Source: Terriglobia bacterium (GTDB taxonomy: Bacteria; Acidobacteriota; Terriglobia; Bryobacterales; Bryobacteraceae). Taken from it: DNA of 64,000 bases. Position numbers and translations under genes: made by a program. The stretch covers positions 1 to 64,000 of the forward strand of contig JAIQFK010000002.1 in the NCBI GenBank assembly GCA_020073305.1, written 5' to 3'. Shown here one piece after another: positions 5,087-13,354 of the stretch. Below the pieces are notes generated by a model that saw only the letters and a list, made by a program, of their open reading frames with translations, did not search any database and had not been told where the DNA came from. Each line of letters begins with the position of its first letter. Positions within the stretch are counted from its first letter, which is position 1.

Positions 5087-7341
5087 TGTTTGATCAGCCA
5101 CACTTCCGACACCTGGCAGCCGCGCCCGCTCCCGCCCAGCCCGGGCTCGCCCCGCCACGTCAGATCCAGTTCACCATGTTCCGTGGCTTCGCGGGGAATC
5201 GCAAACTCGAGCGTCCGCAACGGCGTCGGCTTTTCCATCAGCGGATGCACCTCCCATTTTTCGCCCGCCGTCAGCCGGATCTTGCGGCGCGGATTTTCGC
5301 CCGCATACACCACGCGGATTTTGTAGCGTGCCTGCGGATCGAGCCCCGCATAGTGCATACGCAGCGGCGCCTCGTAAAGCGCTTCGGCGTGATCCCACCA
5401 GGATCGCCGGCGCGTACCCGACGGACCGAAACCCACGATCGTGCCTTCACCGCGCACCAGGTGCGGCTGGCGCGTGGTGTCGCCCAGATCGTCATAAAAA
5501 CCGCCGGGGCCCGGATCGGTCCAGTCGAGAATTTCGGCGATGCCTTTGAGTCGCTCCGATTCTTCAGCAACTTTTCGGATCTCGTCGAAGCGCATCTTCA
5601 GCCACAGGCGATTGTTCAGCGGCGCGTCGATGGTATCCAGGTTCGCGCCCCGGTCCACCGCGATCGCCTTGTAGCGCGGAACGCTCAACTGCATGCGGAT
5701 GCTCTGGAACAGCGCCTCCGCCAGCTCGAACACGCGCGCCCGCAGGTCCGTGGCAACTTTTGACGTGGCTGCCTGGTCGAGCACGCGCTCGGCCTCGGCC
5801 ATCGCCCGCTCGGCTCCGTCGTGCGACGCATGGCGCAGAGCATTCATCGCCTTCGACTCGAGATCCGTCTCATAAGCGAGGCGCTGGCGCGTGTACTCGT
5901 CGTAATACGTGCGGTACAGCGCCTGCTGGAAACGCCAGTTGGCGAGCATCTGCGGCGTGGCGGCCTGCTCCAGTTCGCGGAAGTGCGCGAAGGTTGCATC
6001 CACGCCATGATTCGCGGCGAGCCGGCCCACCCAGTTGTGCTCCAGCTCCCCAAGGCCGCGCGCGAAACTCTCGCCATGGCGCTCACTAACGAAGTAGCGG
6101 CCATACTGTCGCAGAATTTCTTCGACGCTCGCGTCCGGATTCCAGCCCAGCGCACTCCAGATCATCTTGTTGACGTCATCGTTGCAGCCTTCCGAGTAGG
6201 TCAGGAAGCCGATCGTATACGGTGCGGTCCGCCGGAAGATTTCCGCTTCGCCGAAAGGCCGCGGATTGATGCCCTCGCGCCCTTCGGTCATGGCATAGGC
6301 CGCGTCCCAATCCGGCACCGGGTACTGGCACTGGCGGCTGTGAGTGATGTCGGGGTAGTGGCGGATCGGGTAACGTTTCGGAACAGCCGCGCGCAATTCG
6401 GGCAGGCTCACGCGAACCTGCGGACCGTAAACCACACCCGAGAGCCAAGCAGGCTCGCCGCGCAGGATCGCGTAGAACTCGTCGAGCCACTGCTGGTTGA
6501 AGCCCTGCGGCGACATCCACATTTGGGCCTTCGGATGGGAGCGATGTAACAGCTCCGTTTCTTTTTCGAGAAACGCCATCAGGACTTTTGGAGGACTGTG
6601 CCCGGGATCGCCGCCAGGAACGAAGACCGCGTCGACGCGCGGCAGTTTGCTGAATACTTCACCCCACTCCCGAAGCTCCGCCGCCACCGTTTGTGGATTT
6701 GCGTAATCCAACTCCATGGCCGGAAACCAGATCCAGACGTCCAAGCCATATTCATTGGCCAGCCGCGACATCTCGGTCATCATGCGCATCGGCGGCAGCG
6801 GAAAGTGCGGGCTGTCAGGCTCATCATCCGAGCGCGGCGGGATCAACTCGATGGCATTGGTTCCAAAGACGGCGAGGTCACGGATGTATTGGTCCCAAAC
6901 AGGCACCGACCAGCCGTCGTAGGAGTTGGTTTTTGGCCGGTACCCAAGTTGATGGCCGCGCAGGGGATAACGCGGTGCGCTGGTTTCGCCGAAGCCATCA
7001 GGAATGGTGACCGCGCCTTTTTCCATCCGCATTTCCCGGAGCAACCGGCCGACGCCAAACAAGACGCCGCGCGCATCGTTGCCCGTGATTCGGACTGAGG
7101 CGTTTCCGACCTCGATCCGAAACCCCTCTGGCGTCCGCGCGGGTTGGGAAAGTACCTCAATACGAACGCCTTGCCCTGAATTCGTGACAGGCCAGCGAAT
7201 ACCGGTCCGCTTCTCGACCTCTTCCACCAGCATGGCGACCGCCTTCTGATGCGGAGAAACGGCGACCACCGCGTTGCTCAAGTCGAGCGCGAAAGCGGTT
7301 AGGCGGAGCGTGAAAAACAAAGCCACTGCCAGGCCGCGCAT
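5083..7341 (-). CDS. Secreted glycosidase-like protein, GH20/GH67-type N-terminal fold
   Basis: A 752-residue exported protein. Starting at 7341 it reads MRGLAVALFFTLRLTAFA, a signal peptide; the longer frame upstream adds only non-coding-like residues. An N-terminal alpha/beta domain (about 20-125; VVAVSPHQKAVAMLVEEVEK, ARGVLFGVGRLLREM) resembles the zincin-like domain preceding GH20/GH67 catalytic barrels. The centre has barrel-like strands (NAIELIPPRSDDEP, VDAVFVPGGDPGH, MWMSPQGFNQQW). A helical region and a C-terminal beta domain follow. I cannot assign catalytic residues or substrate. It is coupled by 4-bp overlap to an HpcH-type aldolase, suggesting glycan or uronic-acid breakdown followed by sugar-acid cleavage. 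Confidence 0.6.
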   Translation of the reverse strand: MRGLAVALFFTLRLTAFALDLSNAVVAVSPHQKAVAMLVEEVEKRTGIRWPVTNSGQGVRIEVLSQPARTPEGFRIEVGNASVRITGNDARGVLFGVGRLLREMRMEKGAVTIPDGFGETSAPRYPLRGHQLGYRPKTNSYDGWSVPVWDQYIRDLAVFGTNAIELIPPRSDDEPDSPHFPLPPMRMMTEMSRLANEYGLDVWIWFPAMELDYANPQTVAAELREWGEVFSKLPRVDAVFVPGGDPGHSPPKVLMAFLEKETELLHRSHPKAQMWMSPQGFNQQWLDEFYAILRGEPAWLSGVVYGPQVRVSLPELRAAVPKRYPIRHYPDITHSRQCQYPVPDWDAAYAMTEGREGINPRPFGEAEIFRRTAPYTIGFLTYSEGCNDDVNKMIWSALGWNPDASVEEILRQYGRYFVSERHGESFARGLGELEHNWVGRLAANHGVDATFAHFRELEQAATPQMLANWRFQQALYRTYYDEYTRQRLAYETDLESKAMNALRHASHDGAERAMAEAERVLDQAATSKVATDLRARVFELAEALFQSIRMQLSVPRYKAIAVDRGANLDTIDAPLNNRLWLKMRFDEIRKVAEESERLKGIAEILDWTDPGPGGFYDDLGDTTRQPHLVRGEGTIVGFGPSGTRRRSWWDHAEALYEAPLRMHYAGLDPQARYKIRVVYAGENPRRKIRLTAGEKWEVHPLMEKPTPLRTLEFAIPREATEHGELDLTWRGEPGLGGSGRGCQVSEVWLIKQ

Positions 7342-7500
7342 CTGCCGGATTCTAGCACGCAGCCCCGAATTGGGGCGGCTTACGCAGTGCAGTTGCGCCT
7401 GCGGGTTTTGACGCAAGCGGTTGTGAATGACAAATTGCTTGTTTTGTTCGTATTGCGCGTGGCAACCGGCGTGCGCGCGCAATTCTGTAAGGGGGTGCGC

Positions 7501-7869
7501 ATGCGGCTCATCAAGTTATTTGGGTTTGTTTTTATCTTTTTGTTTGCAATGCGGCTGGCCAGCGCCGCCAAGGACCCCAGCGAGGTCCTTCCTACGCCGA
7601 TACTGCGATCGGTCGATCCGGACAGCATTAAGGCGGGGGAGTTTGCGACCGTTTTGGGCGAGAATCTGGACAAATCACGCGTGTCTGAACTCTATCTGAC
7701 TAATGGTACCGTCGACGCCAAGGTGCATATCGTGGAACAGACATCCACGACCATCAAGTTCAAAGTGCCGGAGAAAGTGGTGCCTGGCCGTTACAGAATG
7801 ATGGTGTTGCTGGTTGGCGATCCACCGCGACTCATCGAAGAGCCGGCGCGCGTAACCGTGGTGGAATAA
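7501..7869 (+). CDS. Exported single IPT/TIG-domain protein
   Basis: A 122-residue protein starting at ATG 7501 after GGGGGTG, beginning MRLIKLFGFVFIFLFAMRLA with cleavage likely at ASA. The mature part is one immunoglobulin-like IPT/TIG domain: PTPILRSVDPDSIKAGEFAT, then VLGENLD, a beta-rich centre and GRYRMMVLLVGDPP. Such domains mediate carbohydrate or protein contacts at the cell surface. An upstream in-frame start at 7387 would destroy the signal peptide position and is rejected. It ends one base before the convergent PIG-L gene. No partner is evident. Confidence 0.65.
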   Translation: MRLIKLFGFVFIFLFAMRLASAAKDPSEVLPTPILRSVDPDSIKAGEFATVLGENLDKSRVSELYLTNGTVDAKVHIVEQTSTTIKFKVPEKVVPGRYRMMVLLVGDPPRLIEEPARVTVVE

Positions 7870-8688
7870 TCACTCCTGATTGAAGCCCGTGGAGGTCCGC
7901 AAGGCCTCCACGTAGTGCCCGTCCTTCTTGGTGATGTGGCTCCTATACTCAGCTTTTGTCTTCTCGAGGGTTGCAGGATCCCAGTCCGGCCGGTAATGGT
8001 GGATGGAGGGCTCCCACTGGCTGACGTGCGCCATTAGAGCATCTACTTTCTTTTCAACCACGCTGTCGATATTCACCCAGTAGTTAGCCTCCTTCTCGGT
8101 AACGTAATAATAGTATTCCTGCGGAACCAGCCAGGGCTCGAGGCCTTCGTGCAATTGCTGATTCGGGAAGTACAGGTGCCATTCCGCGGCGCGGATCGCA
8201 TCGATGGTGTTATTGGCAGCCATGCGGTGGTCGGTTTTGTGCCAGCGAACGTATTCCGTTCCGGGGTCGATGGAGAGCACGACTTCGGGGCGGATTTTCC
8301 GGATGATGCCTGTGACTTCCTCCACCAGATCGCGCGTGTTGGCGTATTCGAGCATGCCATCGTGGTACTCGAGCCACTTGATGTGGTCTTTCGGGATACC
8401 CAGGATGCGGCAGGCGTCTTCTTCTTCGTGCATGCGGATGCGAGCCAGGCGCTCGCTGGTCATTTCGGGATCGTAGGAGCCCTTATCGTCGTTGGTGTAG
8501 ATGACGATGCGGATGTTGTTTCCGTTCTTGGCAAGAAGCGCCAGGGTTCCCGCGCAACCGAACGCGTCGTCGTCGGGATGCGGCGTAAACAGAAGGATGG
8601 TCTTGCCGTGAAGGTCTTCGAGCCGGGTCTTCGGCTGAGCGGAAAGCAGTGCAGTGAAGATGGATGCCAGAATCAGAATTCGCGTCAT
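7870..8688 (-). CDS. Secreted PIG-L/LmbE-family deacetylase
   Basis: A 272-residue zinc-dependent de-N-acetylase of the PIG-L (LmbE) family, which removes acetyl groups from GlcNAc-containing substrates. The metal motif HPDDD follows ILLFTPHPDDDAFGCAGTLA, and the third ligand region appears in WHKTDHRMAA. Start at 8688 (MTRILILASIFTALLSA) gives a signal peptide and has AAAGG seven bases upstream; the frame could start six bases earlier. The precise substrate is unknown; exported members act on cell-wall or environmental glycans. It stands alone, convergent with the IPT/TIG gene. Confidence 0.85.
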   Translation of the reverse strand: MTRILILASIFTALLSAQPKTRLEDLHGKTILLFTPHPDDDAFGCAGTLALLAKNGNNIRIVIYTNDDKGSYDPEMTSERLARIRMHEEEDACRILGIPKDHIKWLEYHDGMLEYANTRDLVEEVTGIIRKIRPEVVLSIDPGTEYVRWHKTDHRMAANNTIDAIRAAEWHLYFPNQQLHEGLEPWLVPQEYYYYVTEKEANYWVNIDSVVEKKVDALMAHVSQWEPSIHHYRPDWDPATLEKTKAEYRSHITKKDGHYVEALRTSTGFNQE

Positions 8689-8796
8689 CAACATACCTTT
8701 CGGGAATTCCCGTCCGTCTAAGATACCGCACTCCGAGACGCCACCGGGAAGATCCCCGCTTGCAAACTGAGGCGGCGGGAAGTAAAGTTGCACATT

Positions 8797-9267
8797 ATGG
8801 CTTTCTGTCCGAACTGCGGCAGTCAGGTGGACGGGCGTTTTTGCGCCAAATGTGGGTCAGCGGTCGGAGGAGCAGCTGGTATTGGATCAGAGGTAGCGCC
8901 GGCGCCGGTTCAAGGAGCAGTGGCGGCGACGCCCGCGGGCTTGACCGACAATGTGGCCAGCGCGCTGTGCTATGCGCTGGGCCTGATCACGGGCATTCTG
9001 TTCCTGGTGCTGGCGCCGTACAACCAGAACCGCAAAATCCGTTTCCATGCGTTTCAATCCATTTTCATGCACGTGGGGGCCATCGGGGTTTGGATTGTGT
9101 TCCTGATTCTGTCGGCGGTTTCCGGCGGCCTGTTGATCTTCGTGATGCCGCTGGTCTGGCTGGGATTTTTTGTATTGTGGCTTATATTAATTATAAAGGC
9201 GTACCAAGATCAGAAGCTGGTTTTGCCGATTATCGGGCCTCTGGCTGAAAAACAGGCCGGAAATTGA
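8797..9267 (+). CDS. Zinc-ribbon membrane protein, DUF4870-like (first of two paralogues)
   Basis: A 156-residue protein. An N-terminal double CxxC zinc ribbon (CPNCGSQVDGRFCAKCG) is followed by a Pro/Ala linker and a Tic20/DUF4870-like domain with about three membrane helices: DNVASALCYALGLITGILFL, a central helix and FFVLWLILIIKAYQ. The signature RKIRFHAFQSI between helices is typical. ATG 8797 is preferred to a TTG nine bases upstream. The next gene encodes a clear paralogue, so this is a tandem duplication. The function is unknown; such proteins may be small-solute or stress-related membrane proteins. Confidence 0.75.
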   Translation: MAFCPNCGSQVDGRFCAKCGSAVGGAAGIGSEVAPAPVQGAVAATPAGLTDNVASALCYALGLITGILFLVLAPYNQNRKIRFHAFQSIFMHVGAIGVWIVFLILSAVSGGLLIFVMPLVWLGFFVLWLILIIKAYQDQKLVLPIIGPLAEKQAGN

Positions 9268-9302
9268 CGGCTGATTTGGCCCGGGCCCCACGGGCGACAA
9301 TT

Positions 9303-9704
9303 ATGGCGGTATGTCCAAGTTGCGGCGCTGCGATCGAGGGCGGCGTGTGCCCGCACTGCGCCGCATCGGGGGAACGGCCGGCGGGTCCCGCGATTGACGA
9401 TAACATTGCGAGCGCGCTGTGTTACTTGCTGCTGGGGGTGACCGGCACGCTGCTGCTATTGCTCGAGCCCTATCGCCACAACCGCCGGGTCCGATTTCAC
9501 GCATTCCAGGCGATTTTTGTGAATCTGGCCATCATTGTGGTCTGGTTCGCGATTTCGCTGCTCGGAAGGAACATGGCCCTTTTGATCAGTCCCGTGTTTC
9601 TTCTGGTCGTGCTGGTGTTGTGGGTGGTGCTCATCTGGACGGCGTGGCAGAATGAACGTATTGTGCTGCCGCTGATCGGCCACATGGCCGAAAAGCAGGC
9701 CTAA
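9303..9704 (+). CDS. Zinc-ribbon membrane protein, DUF4870-like (second paralogue)
   Basis: A 133-residue paralogue of the preceding gene: CPSCGAAIEGGVCPHC at the N-terminus, a shorter linker, then DNIASALCYLLLGVTGTLLL, RRVRFHAFQAI and two further membrane helices, ending in the same AEKQA motif as its neighbour (AEKQAGN there). ATG 9303 begins MAVCPSCG; the longer frame from 9264 overlaps the upstream stop and adds unsupported residues. The two genes probably form one transcript. Confidence 0.75.
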   Translation: MAVCPSCGAAIEGGVCPHCAASGERPAGPAIDDNIASALCYLLLGVTGTLLLLLEPYRHNRRVRFHAFQAIFVNLAIIVVWFAISLLGRNMALLISPVFLLVVLVLWVVLIWTAWQNERIVLPLIGHMAEKQA

Positions 9705-9744
9705 CAGTTTGTATCCGCAGCCTGAGTTCCCGCGTCTGAATAGC

Positions 9745-10755
9745 GTGAAGTTCCTTTGGTTACTGCTGCTACCCGCCGTGCTGGGAGCCGATTCGGCGCC
9801 CAAAGTCAGCTCGATCGATTACTACGGGCTGCGAAAAATTCCCGCGAACCGGATTCAGAAAATTGTGGGGGTGAGCGCAGGAGACCCGCTTCCGCCTTCC
9901 AAAGGCGATCTGGAAGACCGGCTGGAGAAAATACCGGGAGTGGTGCTGGCCCGGGTGCAGGTGGTGTGCTGCGAGGGCGGAGGCGGCATGCTGTTCGTCG
10001 GCATCGAAGAAAAAAGCGCTCCTCACCTCGCGCTGCGCAGCGCGCCGGCGGGAGCCGCGACGCTGCCGGCTGCGATTGTCGAGTCGTATCGCGAATTAGT
10101 GCAGGCCGTGGAGGCCGCGGCGCGGCGGGGGAGCACGGCCGAAGATCTGACGCAGGGCCACCCTCTGGCCGCCGACCCGGATGCCCGCGCCATCGAGCAG
10201 AACTTTGTGGACTTCACGGCCCACCATCTGGCGCAGATCCGCGAGGTGCTTCGCAACTCCGCCGACGAAGAACAGCGCAGCATGGCGGCAACTCTAATCG
10301 GCTACGCACCGGACAAAAAGGCAGTGGTGAACGATCTTGAATACGCCATGCAGGACCCGGACGAAGATGTGCGGGCGAGCGCCGTTCGTGCCCTCGAAGC
10401 GATCGCCATCCTTGCGATGAAGAAGCCCGAACTGGACATTCAGATCTCGCCGACATGGCTTGTGGAAATGCTGAACTCCATCGTGCTCAGTGATCGCACC
10501 GAGGCGACCCGTGCGCTGCTCGATCTCACGGATTCGCGTCCAGAGGCGACGTTAGCCGCTTTGCGCGAGCGGGCGCTGCCGTCACTCGTGGAGATGGCGC
10601 AGTGGAATAGCCTGCGCCATGCGCTACCGGCATTTATTCTGCTGGGGCGCGTGGGCGGTATCGACGAGCAACAGATCCAGGAGAGATGGGCGAGGGGCGA
10701 CCGAGGGGCGCTGGTCCTGCAAGTAGCGGGATCGGCGAAGAAGAAGCGACGGTAA
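9745..10755 (+). CDS. Exported POTRA-like plus HEAT-repeat protein
   Basis: A 336-residue protein. GTG 9745 gives a clean signal peptide (KFLWLLLLPAVLGA). Residues of about 20-85 look like a POTRA domain as in BamA/FtsQ: VSSIDYYGLRKIPANRIQKI, GDPLPPSKGDLEDRLEKIPG and VLARVQVVC. The rest is helical with HEAT-like repeats (DEEQRSMAATLIGYAP, DPDEDVRASAVRALEAI). No beta-barrel or membrane helix follows, so it is a soluble periplasmic protein, perhaps a scaffold. The POTRA-HEAT pairing is uncommon to my knowledge. It follows the twin zinc-ribbon genes on the same strand and may share their transcript. A TTG start at 9709 is less likely. Confidence 0.6.
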   Translation: MKFLWLLLLPAVLGADSAPKVSSIDYYGLRKIPANRIQKIVGVSAGDPLPPSKGDLEDRLEKIPGVVLARVQVVCCEGGGGMLFVGIEEKSAPHLALRSAPAGAATLPAAIVESYRELVQAVEAAARRGSTAEDLTQGHPLAADPDARAIEQNFVDFTAHHLAQIREVLRNSADEEQRSMAATLIGYAPDKKAVVNDLEYAMQDPDEDVRASAVRALEAIAILAMKKPELDIQISPTWLVEMLNSIVLSDRTEATRALLDLTDSRPEATLAALRERALPSLVEMAQWNSLRHALPAFILLGRVGGIDEQQIQERWARGDRGALVLQVAGSAKKKRR

Positions 10756-10785
10756 GAAGCGGCGCCACAGCGGGCGCTGCGACAA

Positions 10786-11055
10786 CTACTGGATCTCGTC
10801 CGGGAGAAGGGTCTGTCCCGCCGCCAACGCTCGTTCCGGCTGGTGCGCGACCATGGCTGCCTTCTCGCGGGCGAGGGTGGTCTTATTTCTGCTGCCTCGC
10901 GGCCGGCCGCGTTTTTTCGTGGCCGCTACCAGAATGGCGGGAGGGCGGCCACGCCGCCGCCCGCGGCTGAGCGCGAGAAGTTCCAGGCTGACGATGACTT
11001 CTTCAATCTGATTGCGTTCCTGGCGGAGCGCTGCCAGGATTTTGTTTACATCCAT
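10786..11055 (-). CDS. Small basic protein with AT-hook-like motif
   Basis: An 89-residue protein: an N-terminal coiled helix (MDVNKILAALRQERNQIEEV), then two Gly-Arg-Pro motifs (RRRGRPP and KRGRPRGSRNK) that match the AT-hook core used to bind the minor groove of AT-rich DNA. The C-terminus is acidic and featureless. The layout suggests a nucleoid-associated or regulatory DNA-binding protein. I believe similar short proteins are frequent in Solibacter-type genomes, but this is from memory. Convergent with the POTRA/HEAT gene. Confidence 0.55.
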   Translation of the reverse strand: MDVNKILAALRQERNQIEEVIVSLELLALSRGRRRGRPPAILVAATKKRGRPRGSRNKTTLAREKAAMVAHQPERALAAGQTLLPDEIQ

Positions 11056-11374
11056 TTTGCCTCCGAGATTTTATGATTGCGGATCCAATTATTATTTAAA
11101 CCTTAGGATACCCAGTCGTCAATCGAAATGTGGATAATATGTCTGTCATTTCCTCAAAATTCTGCCCACATATTTTCAGTCAATTAAGGAGAATACCCGG
11201 TGGATTTTCAGTGGAAAAAACGCCGGATTGTTAACTTGTTTGCGTCGAAGTCGCGTTGCGGCTGCTGCGTGGTGCAGTTCACACATGCAACGTGATTCGA
11301 CATCAGGCAATAGTCACACCTTCGCGGCCCCAGGTTTCCCTATGGGAGGAGAGATGGAGGGACTTGCGAGGAAA
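11056..11374. other. Gene-free stretch, AT-richer than its surroundings
   Basis: It holds the likely promoter of the AT-hook gene on its left side. AAATGTGG near 11125 and CCACATATTT near 11165 could pair. A 31-codon frame starts at GTG 11200 after AAGGAG and ends at 11295; it is not strong enough to call. Nothing else is seen. Confidence 0.4.
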
Positions 11375-11803
11375 CTAGCCGGCCCGCTTGCTGCTCGCTC
11401 GCCGGGGCCTCGGCTTGTTCTTGACCATGAGATTGAGCGCCACGGCAGCGCGGATGAGCTCCTTCAAGGCCGCCTCATCGACCTTGCCGCCTTCGTGGAT
11501 GTCGATGGCGCGCCTGACATTCCCGTCGAGGCTGGAGTTGAATAGACTTGCCGGGTCCTTCAACGCAGCTCCCTTGGCAAAGGTCATCTTGACGACGTTT
11601 TTGTACGTCTCTCCCGTGCAGACGATGCCGCCGTGGGAGAAGGTGGGAGTCCCCATCCACTTCCACTCTTCGACGATCTCCGGGTCTGCCTCGTGTACGA
11701 TTGCGCGCACTTTGGCGAGCGTCTTCCCGCGCCAGTCTCCAAGTTCTTTGATCTTCTTGTCGATTAATGCAGAGGCAGATTCCACCGGGACGGGCTTTTT
11801 CAT
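11375..11803 (-). CDS. DUF1801-family protein
   Basis: A 142-residue protein of the DUF1801 (YdhG-like) family, small alpha/beta proteins of unknown biochemical role. The family core is visible: LAKVRAIVHEADPEIVEEWK, GTPTFSHGGIVCTGETYKNV, VKMTFAKGAALKDPASLFN and RRAIDIHEGGKVDEAALKEL. The start MKKPVPVESA has no rival. A second DUF1801 protein lies at 17067-17531, on the far side of the island described below; the two are distinct in sequence. No operon partner. Confidence 0.75.
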   Translation of the reverse strand: MKKPVPVESASALIDKKIKELGDWRGKTLAKVRAIVHEADPEIVEEWKWMGTPTFSHGGIVCTGETYKNVVKMTFAKGAALKDPASLFNSSLDGNVRRAIDIHEGGKVDEAALKELIRAAVALNLMVKNKPRPRRASSKRAG

Positions 11804-11903
11804 GTCAGCTCCAACTCTCGCACCCTATTTTAGCTGCGCTCAGCGTGACCTGCACCCTCCGCAAGTGAAGGCCTACTCTGGCTCGATAGCAGATCGGCAA
11901 GAT

Positions 11904-11925
11904 GGTAGTGGGTCAGTTTCCGAGT
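11904..11925 (+). repeat. 22-bp repeat, left copy, bounding the cassette island
   Basis: GGTAGTGGGTCAGTTTCCGA plus GT occurs here and, inverted and without mismatch, at 16503-16524. The two copies enclose the reverse-transcriptase remnant and the GNAT-methyltransferase-TPR cassette. They may be IS-end relics; the flanks do not match further. Confidence 0.65.
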
Positions 11926-11984
11926 AGCCGACGATCCACCCGGAGCGGCAAGGCACTTCGACAGATAGCGCGTTACCGGTCAAC

Positions 11985-12545
11985 GTGCGGGTTGCCGGTC
12001 ACAAGCCGACTTATCGTTCCTAATCCGGCCCTAGTTCCCGGATGGGTCGACCCGCTGCCAGCGGTATCGCCTGCTAGCCCGATGGCCCCCAAGCTCTAAG
12101 AGAGCCGCACATCGACGGTGCGATGTTTCCGCTGCCGCCACATAGGCGTCCTCAGTTGCAATCGGACCCCCGCAGGCGGGGTAAATCAGCATTTCGGGCG
12201 TTTCGCAGGAGCCGAAATAGTTGCTCCAGCCAAGCATATACAGAGCCAGTTCTTCCATCGTCGTTCCCATGCTGACGCCCTTCGCCCGTCGCGCGATCTC
12301 CCGGCTTTGCTACTTGAACTGGTCCAAGGCCTTCGACGCAGTGACGCGCTTAACCTCCTGTCGGACGTCTCATGCCGTAAAGAACAGCCCTGTGGCTCGA
12401 ACAGCGCCTGCCCAATGCCGCGTTCTCTGGAGTGCTTGCGGGCGGGCCGTTGGGGAACACCTCTAAGCGAACCTAGTGTATTTTCTGTTCCTCTCGCGGA
12501 CCGATACCGAACGTTATTCTCCGGCGCATAGTTCGGAATCGGCAT
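11985..12545 (-). pseudogene. Decayed group II intron reverse transcriptase/maturase (3' part)
   Basis: Reading down from 12545, YAPENNVRYRSARGTENTLG matches the region around the RT YADD box (YADD is now YAPE). After frameshifts, a stretch ending GLFFTA at about 12374 and KRVTASKALDQFK (about 12351-12313) follow, then an in-frame stop at 12310-12312. Next come REIARRAKGVSMGTTMEELA and LYMLGWSNYFGSCETPEML, the maturase X-domain signature (GWxxYFGxCxTP). A further frame carries AGDTAGSGSTHPG, like the usual LtrA C-terminus. At least two frameshifts and a stop make it non-functional. The N-terminal RT domains and an intact intron domain V were not found nearby. Confidence 0.65.
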
Positions 12546-12561
12546 TTTTTGCTTCTTCTGT

Positions 12562-12822
12562 TCAGCGGCCTCGCCGGATCAGTTTGGCCACGGACAATTT
12601 TAGACGGACCTTGCCGAACTGAATCTCTTGAAGGCGATAGTTAGCCCGGATGACCTGCTTTGCGATCGCCGCCAAATGCTCATAAGAGACCAGTTGTCCA
12701 TCGAGCAGCGTATTGTTCAAGTAAGCAATTTTGGCGGCGTTGAGCCTAGCCTGAAGCTGCTCAAAGAGGGCCTTGGTCTCATCGAGGCCAAGCGTTGTCA
12801 GGTCCGTTGCTACATCCGGCAT
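12562..12822 (-). CDS. Small hypothetical helical protein in the island
   Basis: An 86-residue protein, MPDVATDLTTLGLDETKALF at the start and a basic C-terminus (KLSVAKLIRRGR). It is predicted mostly helical, with no signal peptide, membrane helix or recognisable motif. It lies back-to-back with the GNAT gene, with 82 bases between the two starts, so the two may share a control region. I do not recognise a family. It could be a regulator or a small partner of the divergent cassette; that is speculation from position. Confidence 0.45.
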   Translation of the reverse strand: MPDVATDLTTLGLDETKALFEQLQARLNAAKIAYLNNTLLDGQLVSYEHLAAIAKQVIRANYRLQEIQFGKVRLKLSVAKLIRRGR

Positions 12823-12904
12823 CCTTTCATTTTACCGGCTTCTCGGGCAGCCTTGCTCACCAGAACATTTTGGGGTATTACTGTTTGTTGCGCTGTTTAT
12901 CGCG

Positions 12905-13354
12905 ATGTTCGAGGTGTCCTCGGCAAATACCGGCGACGTATACGCGATTCAACAAATCTATACAGCCCTTAGGCGGCCGAAGCGGACGCGTCTGAGCCTC
13001 GACGAATACCTAGTCGCCCGAGGTGACGGACAGGTTGTTGGCTGTGCCGGCGTGCAATTAATCACAGTGGGTTCCGTCTGCGAAGGGTATCTATACGGCT
13101 TGGCCGTTCGGAAGGAACATCAGCGCAAAGGAATTGGCGCGGCCCTGACTGAAGCGCGGATCGATAGGGTTCGAAAAAGCCACGGAACTCGGGCTACGGC
13201 GCTTGCCATGTTCTGGAACGTCGCCTTCTTCCGTGGTCTCGGCTTCGCCACGATTCGCCGCTCGGAACTTTCGCCTGCGATTCTCGCCCTCGATGATTTT
13301 GTCGATGCCCGCTACCGGCGTTCAGCGGTGATGGTGCGGAGCGTCGTTTTATGA
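12905..13354 (+). CDS. GNAT-family N-acetyltransferase, first gene of the cassette
   Basis: A 149-residue GNAT acyltransferase. The acetyl-CoA motif A is plain: YLYGLAVRKEHQRKGIGAAL with the Q/RxxGxG/A pyrophosphate loop (QRKGIG), preceded by the strand VVGCAGVQLI. C-terminal part FFRGLGFATIRRSELSP fits motif B. ATG 12905 (MFEVSSANTGDVYAIQQIY) matches the normal GNAT start; the frame further upstream is not supported. The stop overlaps the methyltransferase start by 4 bp (ATGA), so the two are translationally coupled. The substrate is unknown. The coupling raises the idea of DNA or nucleoside acylation as in Mom-like GNAT enzymes, but no such motif is demonstrated. Confidence 0.75.
   Translation: MFEVSSANTGDVYAIQQIYTALRRPKRTRLSLDEYLVARGDGQVVGCAGVQLITVGSVCEGYLYGLAVRKEHQRKGIGAALTEARIDRVRKSHGTRATALAMFWNVAFFRGLGFATIRRSELSPAILALDDFVDARYRRSAVMVRSVVL

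Noticed and set aside
4373-5326. Plus-strand frame of 317 codons
   Set aside because: His/Arg-rich antisense shadow of the aldolase and glycosidase-like genes.
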